A DNA stretch of 64,000 bases from JACVRW01 sp963825345 (GTDB lineage: Bacteria > Actinomycetota > Thermoleophilia > Solirubrobacterales > Thermoleophilaceae). This document shows, piece by piece, positions 57,191 through 64,000 of the stretch. The position numbers and the translations under genes were made by a program. The DNA is taken from the NCBI GenBank assembly GCA_963825345.1, contig CAWGSQ010000012.1, positions 682,001 to 746,000 on the forward strand. Direction: 5' to 3'. The notes beneath the pieces were generated by a model, which worked only from the letters and a program-made list of their open reading frames with translations, made no database searches and was not told where the DNA came from. Position 1 is the first letter of the stretch, and each line of letters begins with the position of its first letter.

Positions 57191-58432
57191 TCAGCGCTCG
57201 ATCTCGAAACGGTGCGGTGGGTCGATCAGCCCGCCGCTCGGCTGGGTGGAACTGAGGATCACGGTCGCCATGTCCTCGCGGAGGTCGAGCGTGTCCTGCC
57301 CGCTCCCCTCGCGCGCCACCGACGGCGAGGCGCGGTACCGGCCCGGGCCGAACCAGGCGTCGAGCTGGACGCGCACGGTCGCCGACTCACCGGCCTCGAA
57401 GACGCCGGTCTGCGGCAGCGACCACTGCGTTGTCGTGGCGAACACCGTCTGGCCGGCCTCGTTGCGCACCGACACGCCGAAGACGGGGTTCTCGGTCCGC
57501 TCGTTGAAGAGCATCTCGAAGGCGATGTCGAAGGTCTCGCCGTGCGGCAGCTCGCTCACCGGCTCGCCCGCGACCTCGAACCGGCAGGTCCTGATCTCGA
57601 CCGGCCGCTGGACCGCCTCGCGCGCGGGTGCGTCGTGAACGAGACCGCCGAAGTTCACCTGGTTGTAGAGCAGGCCGATCTCGTGCGGGTGGCCGATCGA
57701 CAGGACGTTCCCGCGCTCGATCAGCATGGCGCGGTCACAGAAGCGCTCGACCAGTGTCATGTCGTGCGTGACGAAGAGGATCGTCTTGCCGGCGTCCTTC
57801 AGGCGATGGAACACCTCGAAGCACTTCTGCTGGAACGACGCGTCGCCCACCGCGAGGACCTCGTCCACGAGCAGCACCTCCGCGTCCACCTGCGTGGCGA
57901 CCGCGAAGCCGAGCCGCACGCCCATGCCCGAGGAGTAGTTCTTCAGCTTGAGGTCCACGAACTCCTCTAGCTCCGCGAACTCGATGATGTCGGCAAAGCG
58001 GCGGCGGGCCTCGGCGCGGGAGAGGCCCATCATCACCGCGTTGATCACCACGTTGTCCTCGGCCGCCAGATCCGGGTTGAAGCCCACGCCGAGCTCGATG
58101 AACGGCGACAGCCGGCCCTCCACGGAGATGGTGCCTTGGTCGAGCCGGTAGATGCCGGCGATGCACTTCAGGAGCGTGCTCTTGCCGGATCCGTTTCGTC
58201 CGACGATCCCGAAGAACTCACCCCGCCGTACGCCGACCGAGACGTCTTTCATCGCGTCGAACGCGTCGTAGGTCCGGGACCGGAACGGGTGAAGAGCTCG
58301 TTCCTTGAACGTGTGGTACTGCTGATGCGGGATGCGGAACGTCTTGGAGGCCCCGTCCACGGACACGGCGAGGGGGGCGTCAGAGAGGGCGGCAAGCCGC
58401 TCTGTCGCCTCGGAGCGCACATCGAGATGCAT
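57191..58432 (-). CDS. wzt: ABC transporter ATPase for polysaccharide export with C-terminal glycan-binding-type domain (Wzt)
   Basis: The 413-aa protein has Walker A GRNGSGKSTLLKCIAGIYRL, signature YSSGMGVRLGFAVA, Walker B VLLVDEVLAVGD and the switch His in LFVTHDMTLV. Residues from about 270 on form a Wzt_C-like beta-sandwich (FDIAFEMLFNERTENPVFGV, ATVRVQLDAWFGPGRYRASP). In known systems this domain binds a chain-terminating modification before export. The chain cap here is unknown, but several methyltransferases are encoded in the locus. TAGCGT lies 9 bases before the ATG; this is the first gene of the minus-strand export operon. Confidence 0.94.
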   Translation of the reverse strand: MHLDVRSEATERLAALSDAPLAVSVDGASKTFRIPHQQYHTFKERALHPFRSRTYDAFDAMKDVSVGVRRGEFFGIVGRNGSGKSTLLKCIAGIYRLDQGTISVEGRLSPFIELGVGFNPDLAAEDNVVINAVMMGLSRAEARRRFADIIEFAELEEFVDLKLKNYSSGMGVRLGFAVATQVDAEVLLVDEVLAVGDASFQQKCFEVFHRLKDAGKTILFVTHDMTLVERFCDRAMLIERGNVLSIGHPHEIGLLYNQVNFGGLVHDAPAREAVQRPVEIRTCRFEVAGEPVSELPHGETFDIAFEMLFNERTENPVFGVSVRNEAGQTVFATTTQWSLPQTGVFEAGESATVRVQLDAWFGPGRYRASPSVAREGSGQDTLDLREDMATVILSSTQPSGGLIDPPHRFEIER

Positions 58433-58441
58433 CGCCGGGGA

Positions 58442-58447
58442 ACGCTA
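58442..58447 (-). promoter_or_regulatory. TANNNT -10 element for the export operon
   Basis: Minus-strand TAGCGT ends 9 bases before the wzt ATG at 58432. Confidence 0.5.
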
Positions 58448-58486
58448 GAGGATCGATACCTACGCTCCGCTGGTAAGCGCGTGCGC

Positions 58487-58492
58487 TAGCTT
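58487..58492 (+). promoter_or_regulatory. TANNNT -10 element for the coiled-coil gene
   Basis: TAGCTT ends 7 bases before the ATG at 58500. It supports this ATG over an upstream TTG at 58491, which lies inside the element. Confidence 0.5.
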
Positions 58493-58499
58493 GCGCGCG

Positions 58500-59153
58500 A
58501 TGCGCGCACGGCCCTGGGCGGATCTGCTCGACCGTCACCGCGAGGAGTGGGTGGCCTCACTCGGCGCGACCGATGCACCCGACGCCGACGCGCTGCGTGC
58601 CGCGGCCGCGGAGGGTCGGCCGGTCGTTGTCGGGCTGCGAGCGGACACGCAGGGCGCAGCGGAGCGGGAGGCGAAGCGCCTTGCCGCGGAGCTCGGCGGC
58701 GTGACGGTGTGTCAGCGGCTCGCCGCCGGTTCGCTGATAACCGCGGAGGAAGGCGCGGCCGGTGACGCCGTGCACTTCCTCGTCTGCGTGAACGTCGACG
58801 AGGCCCTGGCCGCCGCGCCGAGCAGCGTCACGGAGTCCGACGCCGTACCGCTGCTCACCGGCTACGTCCGCTTCCTCGAGGAGGCGAATCGGAGTCTGAG
58901 CGAGGCGAACGTTCGGCTCGCGCGCGAGCGCCTCGGCATGCACGACTCGGCCGCCGCCGCGCTTGTGGCGGACCTTCAGCGGCAGCTCGAGTCGGCGGAG
59001 GCCAACTACGACGCGGCGCTGAAGACGGCGCTGCTGGCGCCGCGCTACCGCGCGGTGGACAAGCTGCGCGATCTGCTGTTCGAGGTGCCCGGGCTCTCCG
59101 CCCTGCTCCGCCTTCGCCGCCGCATGATCGGCGCGCGCTCTAGTCAGCGCTGA
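58500..59153 (+). CDS. Coiled-coil protein of unknown function next to the ABC exporter
   Basis: The 217-aa protein has a small alpha/beta N-domain (residues 1-105: WADLLDRHREEWVASLG, VVVGLRADTQGAAEREAKR, AVHFLVCVNVDEALA), a helical coiled coil (about 120-170: LEEANRSLSEANVRLARERL, LVADLQRQLESAEANYDAAL) and a basic amphipathic end (DKLRDLLFEVPGLSALLRLR). I recognise no family. Like the small protein at 56.1 kb it pairs a coiled coil with a membrane-prone C-terminus, and both flank wzm-wzt. The tail overlaps the convergent glycosyltransferase gene by 10 bases. Confidence 0.7.
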   Translation: MRARPWADLLDRHREEWVASLGATDAPDADALRAAAAEGRPVVVGLRADTQGAAEREAKRLAAELGGVTVCQRLAAGSLITAEEGAAGDAVHFLVCVNVDEALAAAPSSVTESDAVPLLTGYVRFLEEANRSLSEANVRLARERLGMHDSAAAALVADLQRQLESAEANYDAALKTALLAPRYRAVDKLRDLLFEVPGLSALLRLRRRMIGARSSQR

Positions 59154-61033
59154 CTGAGGGCGTGCTGCGCCGCCCGGCGCGGAAGGCCCGCGAACAGCGG
59201 TTCCTGCAGGACCACGCCGTGCGCCCCGGCGCGGGCCAGCTGGACGAAGATGTTCGAGTCACCGTCGCGCACGGCATCCTCGTCTCGAGTCGCGGCCTCG
59301 AGCGCCGTCCTTCGCACCAAGGCCACCGAGGGGCTCGCGTCCATCTCGGCGAGCGGAAGCTGGTAGCTCCCGGGGGGAGCATGCACGGGTGTATCGCCGC
59401 TCGCGGCAAACGCCGTGACCCACGCGAAGTCGGGCTCGCTGGCGAGCACGGCCGCGGCTCGCCGCAGGAAGTCGGCCTCGAGCACCGCTCCGGCGGGCAT
59501 GAGCAGCACGAGCTCGTCGGACGTTTGCGCCAGCCCTTCGGCCCAGCCCACCCGCTGTCCCCAGCCCCCGCCCGACGTGGCCACCACCGCGTCCACCTGG
59601 GTGAGTGCGGAGGCTGGTCCGGGAACCGCACCCGAGGCCCCCACCACGAGCACGGCGCCCACCGGTGGGCCGCTCAGCTCGTCGAGCGAGACCAGGGTCG
59701 GATACGGGTCTCCGCCGCCCGCTTCGCACGCCACGAGCGCGGTCACGCTCGGGGTGGCCGGCGGGTCGGCTTCGATCTCCCCGGCATCGCCGCGGCGTTC
59801 GAGAACGTCCAGGTAGGCCTGCAGAGGACCCTGCTCCTGAGCGTCACGGTCGAAGGCCGCACGCGGGAGTCGCTCGGCGATCATCTCGGTGAGCCGGTCG
59901 CGCCCGGCAAGCACCTCGCCCAACGTCGCCGCGAGGTCATCCGCGCTGGCCGAGGCGGTGAGCCAGCCGGACTCGCCGTGCTGGACCACGTCCACGATGC
60001 CACCGGCCGGGGTGGCCACCACCGGCCGGTTGCACGCGAGCGCCTCCCTGACCACGTAGGAGAACGTCTCCCAGCGCGTCGGCACCACCACGGCGTGGTG
60101 TTCGACGATGAGCCGCGGCACCTCCTCGTGGGGAACCCGATCGACGAACTCGATGCGCGGATCGCCGGCGGCGAGCTCCTCCGCGTGCGCGCGCATGGAC
60201 GTGCCGTCGGGGCCGCTCGAGGTATCCCCGCCCACGATCGTCAGCTCCAGCTCCGCGTCCGGGAGGGAGCGCACGGCCGCGATCAGCTCGGTGATCCCCT
60301 TGCGCCGCTCCAGCCTGTTCAGGTAGAGCAGCCGCAGTGGTCCGTCGGCTGACGGTGCCTCCACATCGGACGGCGGTGACAGCTCGGTGGTCATCGGCAG
60401 CGGGCTCTTCAGTGCGGGTGCCAGCGCGCCCTCTCCGTAGAAATCGGCGTAGCGCTCGAGGGTGTCGCCGCCTGGCTCGAGTACCGCGTCGGCGAAGCGG
60501 AGCGGGAAGCGCTCGAGCCCCGCGAGCACCTGAAGGTGGAGGTCCGACGTAACGTCGTTGAGCGCAGCGCACATCTCCCCACTGGTGTGCAGGCGAATGA
60601 CGAGCGCGGTGTTGCGCAGCCGAGGGTCGTGCCCGCGCCGCGCGTGAGCGGCCGCGAAGCCCTCGGCCTGGTAGTCGCCCATCTCGAGGATGTCCGGGCC
60701 CCCGTCCGGATAGAGCTCGGCCACGCCCCCGAGGAGACGCACGCTCCAGGCCTGGTTCCATGAGAGGAACGGAGAGAGGTCTCCCTCGGGCTCGTCCACG
60801 AAGGCGAAGCGAACGCCTCCCGGGAGCCGGTCGTCGCCGGCCCGCACCATCTCCTCGTACTCCGCTCGCCACTCGGAACTGGTGAGGATCGAGACCTCCG
60901 CGTGCCTCGACAGGAACCGTGCCGCTGCCCACATGTAGCGCCCCAGCCCGCCGCCCTCGACGAACGGCCAAACCTCGCGTGAGGCGAGCACGATCGACCA
61001 GCCCCGACGCGCGCTGGTAGCTTGGCCGGTCAT
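59144..61033 (-). CDS. Family-4 glycosyltransferase with degenerate family-2 domain
   Basis: Residues 1-420 form a family-4 enzyme: SREVWPFVEGGGLGRYMWAA, LRLLYLNRLERRKGITELIA, VVVPTRWETFSYVVREALAC with E-x7-E, and PAGGIVDVVQHGESGWL. The last 200 residues keep the size of a GT-A domain (VTALVACEAGGGDPYPTLVS; MPAGAVLEADFLRRAAAVLA) but lack the nucleotide-binding NDGS and the DxD metal site. The protein is a diverged sister of the product of the adjacent divergent gene. Start ATG overlaps that gene's ATG; a GTG at 60991 would remove 14 residues. Confidence 0.88.
   Translation of the reverse strand: MTGQATSARRGWSIVLASREVWPFVEGGGLGRYMWAAARFLSRHAEVSILTSSEWRAEYEEMVRAGDDRLPGGVRFAFVDEPEGDLSPFLSWNQAWSVRLLGGVAELYPDGGPDILEMGDYQAEGFAAAHARRGHDPRLRNTALVIRLHTSGEMCAALNDVTSDLHLQVLAGLERFPLRFADAVLEPGGDTLERYADFYGEGALAPALKSPLPMTTELSPPSDVEAPSADGPLRLLYLNRLERRKGITELIAAVRSLPDAELELTIVGGDTSSGPDGTSMRAHAEELAAGDPRIEFVDRVPHEEVPRLIVEHHAVVVPTRWETFSYVVREALACNRPVVATPAGGIVDVVQHGESGWLTASASADDLAATLGEVLAGRDRLTEMIAERLPRAAFDRDAQEQGPLQAYLDVLERRGDAGEIEADPPATPSVTALVACEAGGGDPYPTLVSLDELSGPPVGAVLVVGASGAVPGPASALTQVDAVVATSGGGWGQRVGWAEGLAQTSDELVLLMPAGAVLEADFLRRAAAVLASEPDFAWVTAFAASGDTPVHAPPGSYQLPLAEMDASPSVALVRRTALEAATRDEDAVRDGDSNIFVQLARAGAHGVVLQEPLFAGLPRRAAQHALSQR
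61018..61023 (+). promoter_or_regulatory. TANNNT -10 element inside the divergent gene
   Basis: TAGCTT ends 8 bases before the ATG at 61032 and lies within the first codons of the minus-strand gene. Confidence 0.45.
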
Positions 61034-63005
61034 GCGGATCGCCTTCGTTGCACGGGAGTTCTACCCTTTCACAGGAGGGGGGATTGCCCCCATCGTGGCA
61101 GCGGCGGCGCGGCAGCTGGCGGAAGTGGCCGAGGTCACCGTCGTCACGAGCGCGGACTACAGGCAGGAGTACCAGCGGCTCCGCGCTCAGGGCGATCCAC
61201 GCCTACCGCCCGACTCGGTGAGGCTCGTTTTCGTCGAGGAGCCGGACGGCGAGGACTGGGGCGCCTACCTGTCGTACATGCACGCGTACAGCGCCCGGGT
61301 CGACCGCGCGCTGCGGCAGGCCTTCCCCGACCAGGGCCCTGACACGATCGAGTTCTGCGACTACCTGGGCGAGGGCTTCGTGACCGCTCAGGCCCGCGAA
61401 AGCCAGGATCCCTGGCTCGAGCAGACCCGGGTCTGCGTCAGGCTGCACACCACGGCGTACCTGTGCGCGGTGCTCGACGGGCAGCTCGCCGATGACTTCG
61501 CCACCAACGCGATCTTCGACGCCGAGCGGTATGTCCTGAGCCGGGCGGACACGGTGCTCTGGCCCGGCGGTGACGTGCTCGGCACGTACGAACGAATCTA
61601 CGGCGCCGAGGCGCTCGCGCCGGCGACGAAGCTTCCCGACGCGTTCTTCGACGAGGACGAGGGGGCCCCCGTGGACCGCGAGGTTCCCGGCGACGGCGAC
61701 GCTCTGCGCGTCCTCTACCTCGGTCGCCTCGAACGTCGCAAGGGCGTGCAGAACCTCGTGCGTGCGGTCACCGGCCTGGCGAGCCCGGATGTGCGGCTGA
61801 CCCTCCTGGGGGCGGACACCGATACCGCGCCGCTCGGCGCCTCCATGCGAAAGCAGCTCGAGCTGATGGCGGCGCAGGACCACCGCATCTACTTCGGTGG
61901 CACGGTGCCGCGCAACGAGGTCGGCGCGTACATCCGCGACAGCCACGTGGTCGTGATCCCGTCGCTGTGGGAGTGCTGGCCGAACACCGCCCGTGAGGCC
62001 CTGATGCACAACCGCCCGGTGCTGGCCACCCCTGTCGGCGGGCTCTGCGAGATGGTCGAGCCCGGCCGCAGCGGCTGGCTCACCCGGGACCGCTCCGCCG
62101 AGGCCATCGGCGCCGCGCTCGCCGAGCTCGCCGCCCAGCCGGGTGAGATCCGGCGAATGATCGAGTCCGGGACGCCGAGGGAGGTCTTCGAGAAGCTGAC
62201 GGACCGCTCCGCCCTGGTCGAGGGCTACCGCGCGCTGGCGCGTCGCCCGCAGAGAAGCACGCCTCGAACGGGCGAGGCCCCGCTCGTGTCGATCGTGATC
62301 CCCTACTTCAAGTTGGACCGCTATGTCCGGGAGACGCTCGCCTCGGCAGCTGCCCAGACCCATCCGGACACCGAGATCGTGATCGTGAACGACGGCTCAC
62401 TTCGCGCGGAGGACGAGCTCGTCTACGCGCTCGCCGAGGAATTCGGCGCGCGTGTGGTCACGCAGGTGAACTCCGGACTTGGGGCAGCCCGGAACTTTGG
62501 GATCGCGCAGAGCCGTGGTCGCTACGTGGTTCCTCTGGATGCGGACGACGTGATCGCGCCGGAGTTCGTAGCTCGCTGCGTCCGTGCCCTCGAGGGCAAT
62601 GAGTCGCTCGCGTACGTGACCAGCTGGGTGGAGTACATGGATCCGAGCGGTCGCCCGGCTTCTGACGAGAGCGGGGGCTACTACCCGTTCGGCAACTGGA
62701 GCGTCCTCATGGAGCGCAACAACGTCGGCGGGACCTGCGTGGCCCTGATCAGGCGCAGCCTCTTCGAGCGCGGCTTCGCGTACAGCACCGACCTGACGAG
62801 CTACGAGGACTGGCTGCTTTATCTGGAGTTGCACCATGCCGGCCACCATGGCGGCGTGATCCCAGAGCGACTGATCCGATACCGGGTCCGCGACGAGTCG
62901 ATGATGCGCACCGTCGGCGCCCCGCGCCTGGCCCGTCTGTACGAGGAGCTCAGCGCCCACCGACGTGAGCTGCAGATCAGCTGGACCGCTCCCGGCGCGG
63001 CCTAG
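61032..63005 (+). CDS. Two-domain glycosyltransferase (family 4 + family 2)
   Basis: Residues 1-410 are a family-4 domain: AFVAREFYPFTGGGIAPIVA, LRVLYLGRLERRKGVQNLVR, VVVIPSLWECWPNTAREALM (E-x7-E) and VGGLCEMVEPGRSGWL. Residues 418-640 are an intact family-2 domain: VSIVIPYFKLDRYVRETLAS, IVIVNDGSLRAEDELV, SGLGAARNFGIAQSRGRYVV, LDADDVIAPEFV (DAD metal site) and TDLTSYEDWLLYLEL with the ED base. Both active sites look functional. The gene shares a CATG start with its minus-strand sister, so no intergenic DNA separates them. Confidence 0.92.
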   Translation: MRIAFVAREFYPFTGGGIAPIVAAAARQLAEVAEVTVVTSADYRQEYQRLRAQGDPRLPPDSVRLVFVEEPDGEDWGAYLSYMHAYSARVDRALRQAFPDQGPDTIEFCDYLGEGFVTAQARESQDPWLEQTRVCVRLHTTAYLCAVLDGQLADDFATNAIFDAERYVLSRADTVLWPGGDVLGTYERIYGAEALAPATKLPDAFFDEDEGAPVDREVPGDGDALRVLYLGRLERRKGVQNLVRAVTGLASPDVRLTLLGADTDTAPLGASMRKQLELMAAQDHRIYFGGTVPRNEVGAYIRDSHVVVIPSLWECWPNTAREALMHNRPVLATPVGGLCEMVEPGRSGWLTRDRSAEAIGAALAELAAQPGEIRRMIESGTPREVFEKLTDRSALVEGYRALARRPQRSTPRTGEAPLVSIVIPYFKLDRYVRETLASAAAQTHPDTEIVIVNDGSLRAEDELVYALAEEFGARVVTQVNSGLGAARNFGIAQSRGRYVVPLDADDVIAPEFVARCVRALEGNESLAYVTSWVEYMDPSGRPASDESGGYYPFGNWSVLMERNNVGGTCVALIRRSLFERGFAYSTDLTSYEDWLLYLELHHAGHHGGVIPERLIRYRVRDESMMRTVGAPRLARLYEELSAHRRELQISWTAPGAA

Positions 63006-63009
63006 ACCC

Positions 63010-64000
63010 ATGCGTGAACGAATTGGCCGGTCGGTGTCGGGCGAGGTGGTCGGCTACGCCGTGCTCGCGATCGGCCTGGCCGCGCTGCTCTGGTCGCGCA
63101 TCGGCGATGTCGACGGCTTCTACCTGGACGAGTGGATCTACGTTCACGGGTCGGAGTACATATGGGAGCACCTCCCCGGGGGCCTCATCGCCGAGATCCC
63201 GTTCTGGGACCGCGGCGCGCAACGGCTCTACTCGACGCTGCTCATCCCTCTCTGGGGTCCGCTGCCCACGTCCACGGCGTACACCTCCGCCCACGTTCTC
63301 AACGTGGTCCTCCTCGTCAGCGCGATCGTGCCCACGGCCCTTCTGGCCCGCGTGGTGATCGACAACCCCGCTCTGCGAGTGCTGGCCGTGGCTCTCGGCA
63401 CCGTGGTCCCGTGGCTCATGATCGGGTCGCACCTCCTGACGGAGAACCTCGCCTTTCCGCTGTACATGTGGGCGGTTTACGCGATCGTCCGCTGCGCGCA
63501 GGAGCCGTCACTCGCGTGGCAGGCGGCCGCCCTGGGAGTGATCGCCGCGCTGACGCTGTGCCGGTTGAACCTGGGCTTCGTGGTCATCGCCCTGTTCGCG
63601 GCCGTGATCGTCGCCGAGGCCTTGCGGCGGCGCGACGAACGCGACGTCGCGCTTCGCCAGTGGTTCGGCCGCGTTCTGAGACGCGAGGCGCTCATCGTCG
63701 CGGCGGGCGTCCTGGCCGTGGTGGTGGCCGCAGTACTGGCGGTCCGCGGAGGCTCGGGCGTGAGCGGCCGCTACGGGCTCGACTTCGACAGCTCAATCCA
63801 GCGGCTCTTCGGCGCAACCGCGGGGGACACGTGGCGCACCGTGTTCACCTATACACGCGGCTTGGTGGTGGGCGGGTTCGTCTTTCCGGTGGCGATTGGC
63901 CTCGGTGTCGCGCTCGCAGGGGTCTTCGGCCGGCTCGGCCGCCGCTTCGTCGTTCCGTCCCTCGTCGCCCTGCTGGGCCTCGCCGTCGTGGTGATCGTGG
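63010..64000 (+). CDS. GT-C-like multi-helix membrane protein (3' end outside the window)
   Basis: The visible 330 residues start at ATG 63010, 4 bases after the glycosyltransferase stop, and stay open to the edge. Helix 1 (VVGYAVLAIGLAALLWSRIG) is followed by DVDGFYLDEWIYVHGSEYI, where the D-E pair sits in the first outside loop as in GT-C glycosyltransferases. Seven or eight further helices follow (for example TAYTSAHVLNVVLLVSAIV; EALIVAAGVLAVVVAAVLAV). It probably transfers a sugar from a polyprenyl carrier outside the membrane. Confidence 0.75.
   Translation, partial: MRERIGRSVSGEVVGYAVLAIGLAALLWSRIGDVDGFYLDEWIYVHGSEYIWEHLPGGLIAEIPFWDRGAQRLYSTLLIPLWGPLPTSTAYTSAHVLNVVLLVSAIVPTALLARVVIDNPALRVLAVALGTVVPWLMIGSHLLTENLAFPLYMWAVYAIVRCAQEPSLAWQAAALGVIAALTLCRLNLGFVVIALFAAVIVAEALRRRDERDVALRQWFGRVLRREALIVAAGVLAVVVAAVLAVRGGSGVSGRYGLDFDSSIQRLFGATAGDTWRTVFTYTRGLVVGGFVFPVAIGLGVALAGVFGRLGRRFVVPSLVALLGLAVVVIV

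Noticed and set aside
1..64000. Search by eye for tRNA, rRNA, CRISPR arrays, integrases, transposases, toxin-antitoxin or restriction genes
   Set aside because: None seen; every stretch over 180 bases is explained by a coding sequence.

Overview
The window is GC-rich, almost fully coding DNA. Codon bias, frequent GTG starts, TANNNT -10 elements placed a few bases before start codons, and the gene types all suggest a high-GC actinobacterium. A member of the class Thermoleophilia (Solirubrobacterales or Gaiellales) is my best guess, but this rests on gene style and not on a marker gene. I see no rRNA, tRNA, CRISPR array, insertion sequence or phage gene. No gene-free stretch exceeds about 180 bases.

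Region 1 (1-14.8 kb) is mostly housekeeping and regulation. It holds a cupin protein (cut by the window edge), a propionyl-CoA carboxylase-type carboxyltransferase, a Tat-exported sulfatase-fold enzyme, a methyltransferase, a DHA2-type drug exporter divergent from a MarR regulator, the large subunit of a split methylmalonyl-CoA mutase, a rhomboid protease, a fused MoaD-MoaE molybdopterin synthase, a TetR regulator, an LPxTG-like membrane protein and a sigma factor fused to a zinc-finger and membrane region. The carboxylase and the mutase would act in sequence in propionyl-CoA to succinyl-CoA metabolism.

Region 2 (14.8-64 kb) is a very large surface-polysaccharide locus. It starts with a polyprenyl glycosylphosphotransferase, preceded by a candidate 15-codon leader ORF, and an O-antigen ligase/polymerase. 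It then carries about 17 glycosyltransferase genes, several of them two-domain fusions. There are two nucleotide-sugar modules. The first (25.8-29.9 kb, minus strand) is GDP-mannose based: Gmd, an Rmd-like reductase, another short-chain epimerase/dehydratase and a nucleotide-sugar dehydrogenase, pointing to GDP-D-rhamnose and a uronic acid. The second (33.5-40.0 kb, plus strand) is CDP-glucose based: RfbF, RfbG, a sugar C-methyltransferase, a CmcI-like methyltransferase, a 3,5-epimerase and a 4-ketoreductase, pointing to a CDP-activated branched 6-deoxyhexose. Export is provided twice: two Wzx-type flippases (30.8 and 40.0 kb) and an ABC-2 Wzm/Wzt pair (56.4-58.4 kb) whose ATPase has a C-terminal glycan-binding-type extension. 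Large GT-C-like membrane proteins lie at 49.5-54.0 kb and at the right edge.

The genes switch strand often, and many divergent pairs lie only 25-60 bp apart. At 21 starts I find TANNNT 5-11 bases upstream of the chosen start codon, which fits leaderless transcripts. In four divergent pairs the two opposing -10 hexamers overlap and share the same TA step, giving minimal bidirectional promoters. This promoter architecture, the leader ORF, the CDP-sugar module and the paired coiled-coil proteins next to the ABC exporter are the most interesting signals here. All functions are inferred from motifs read by eye; no database search was run.
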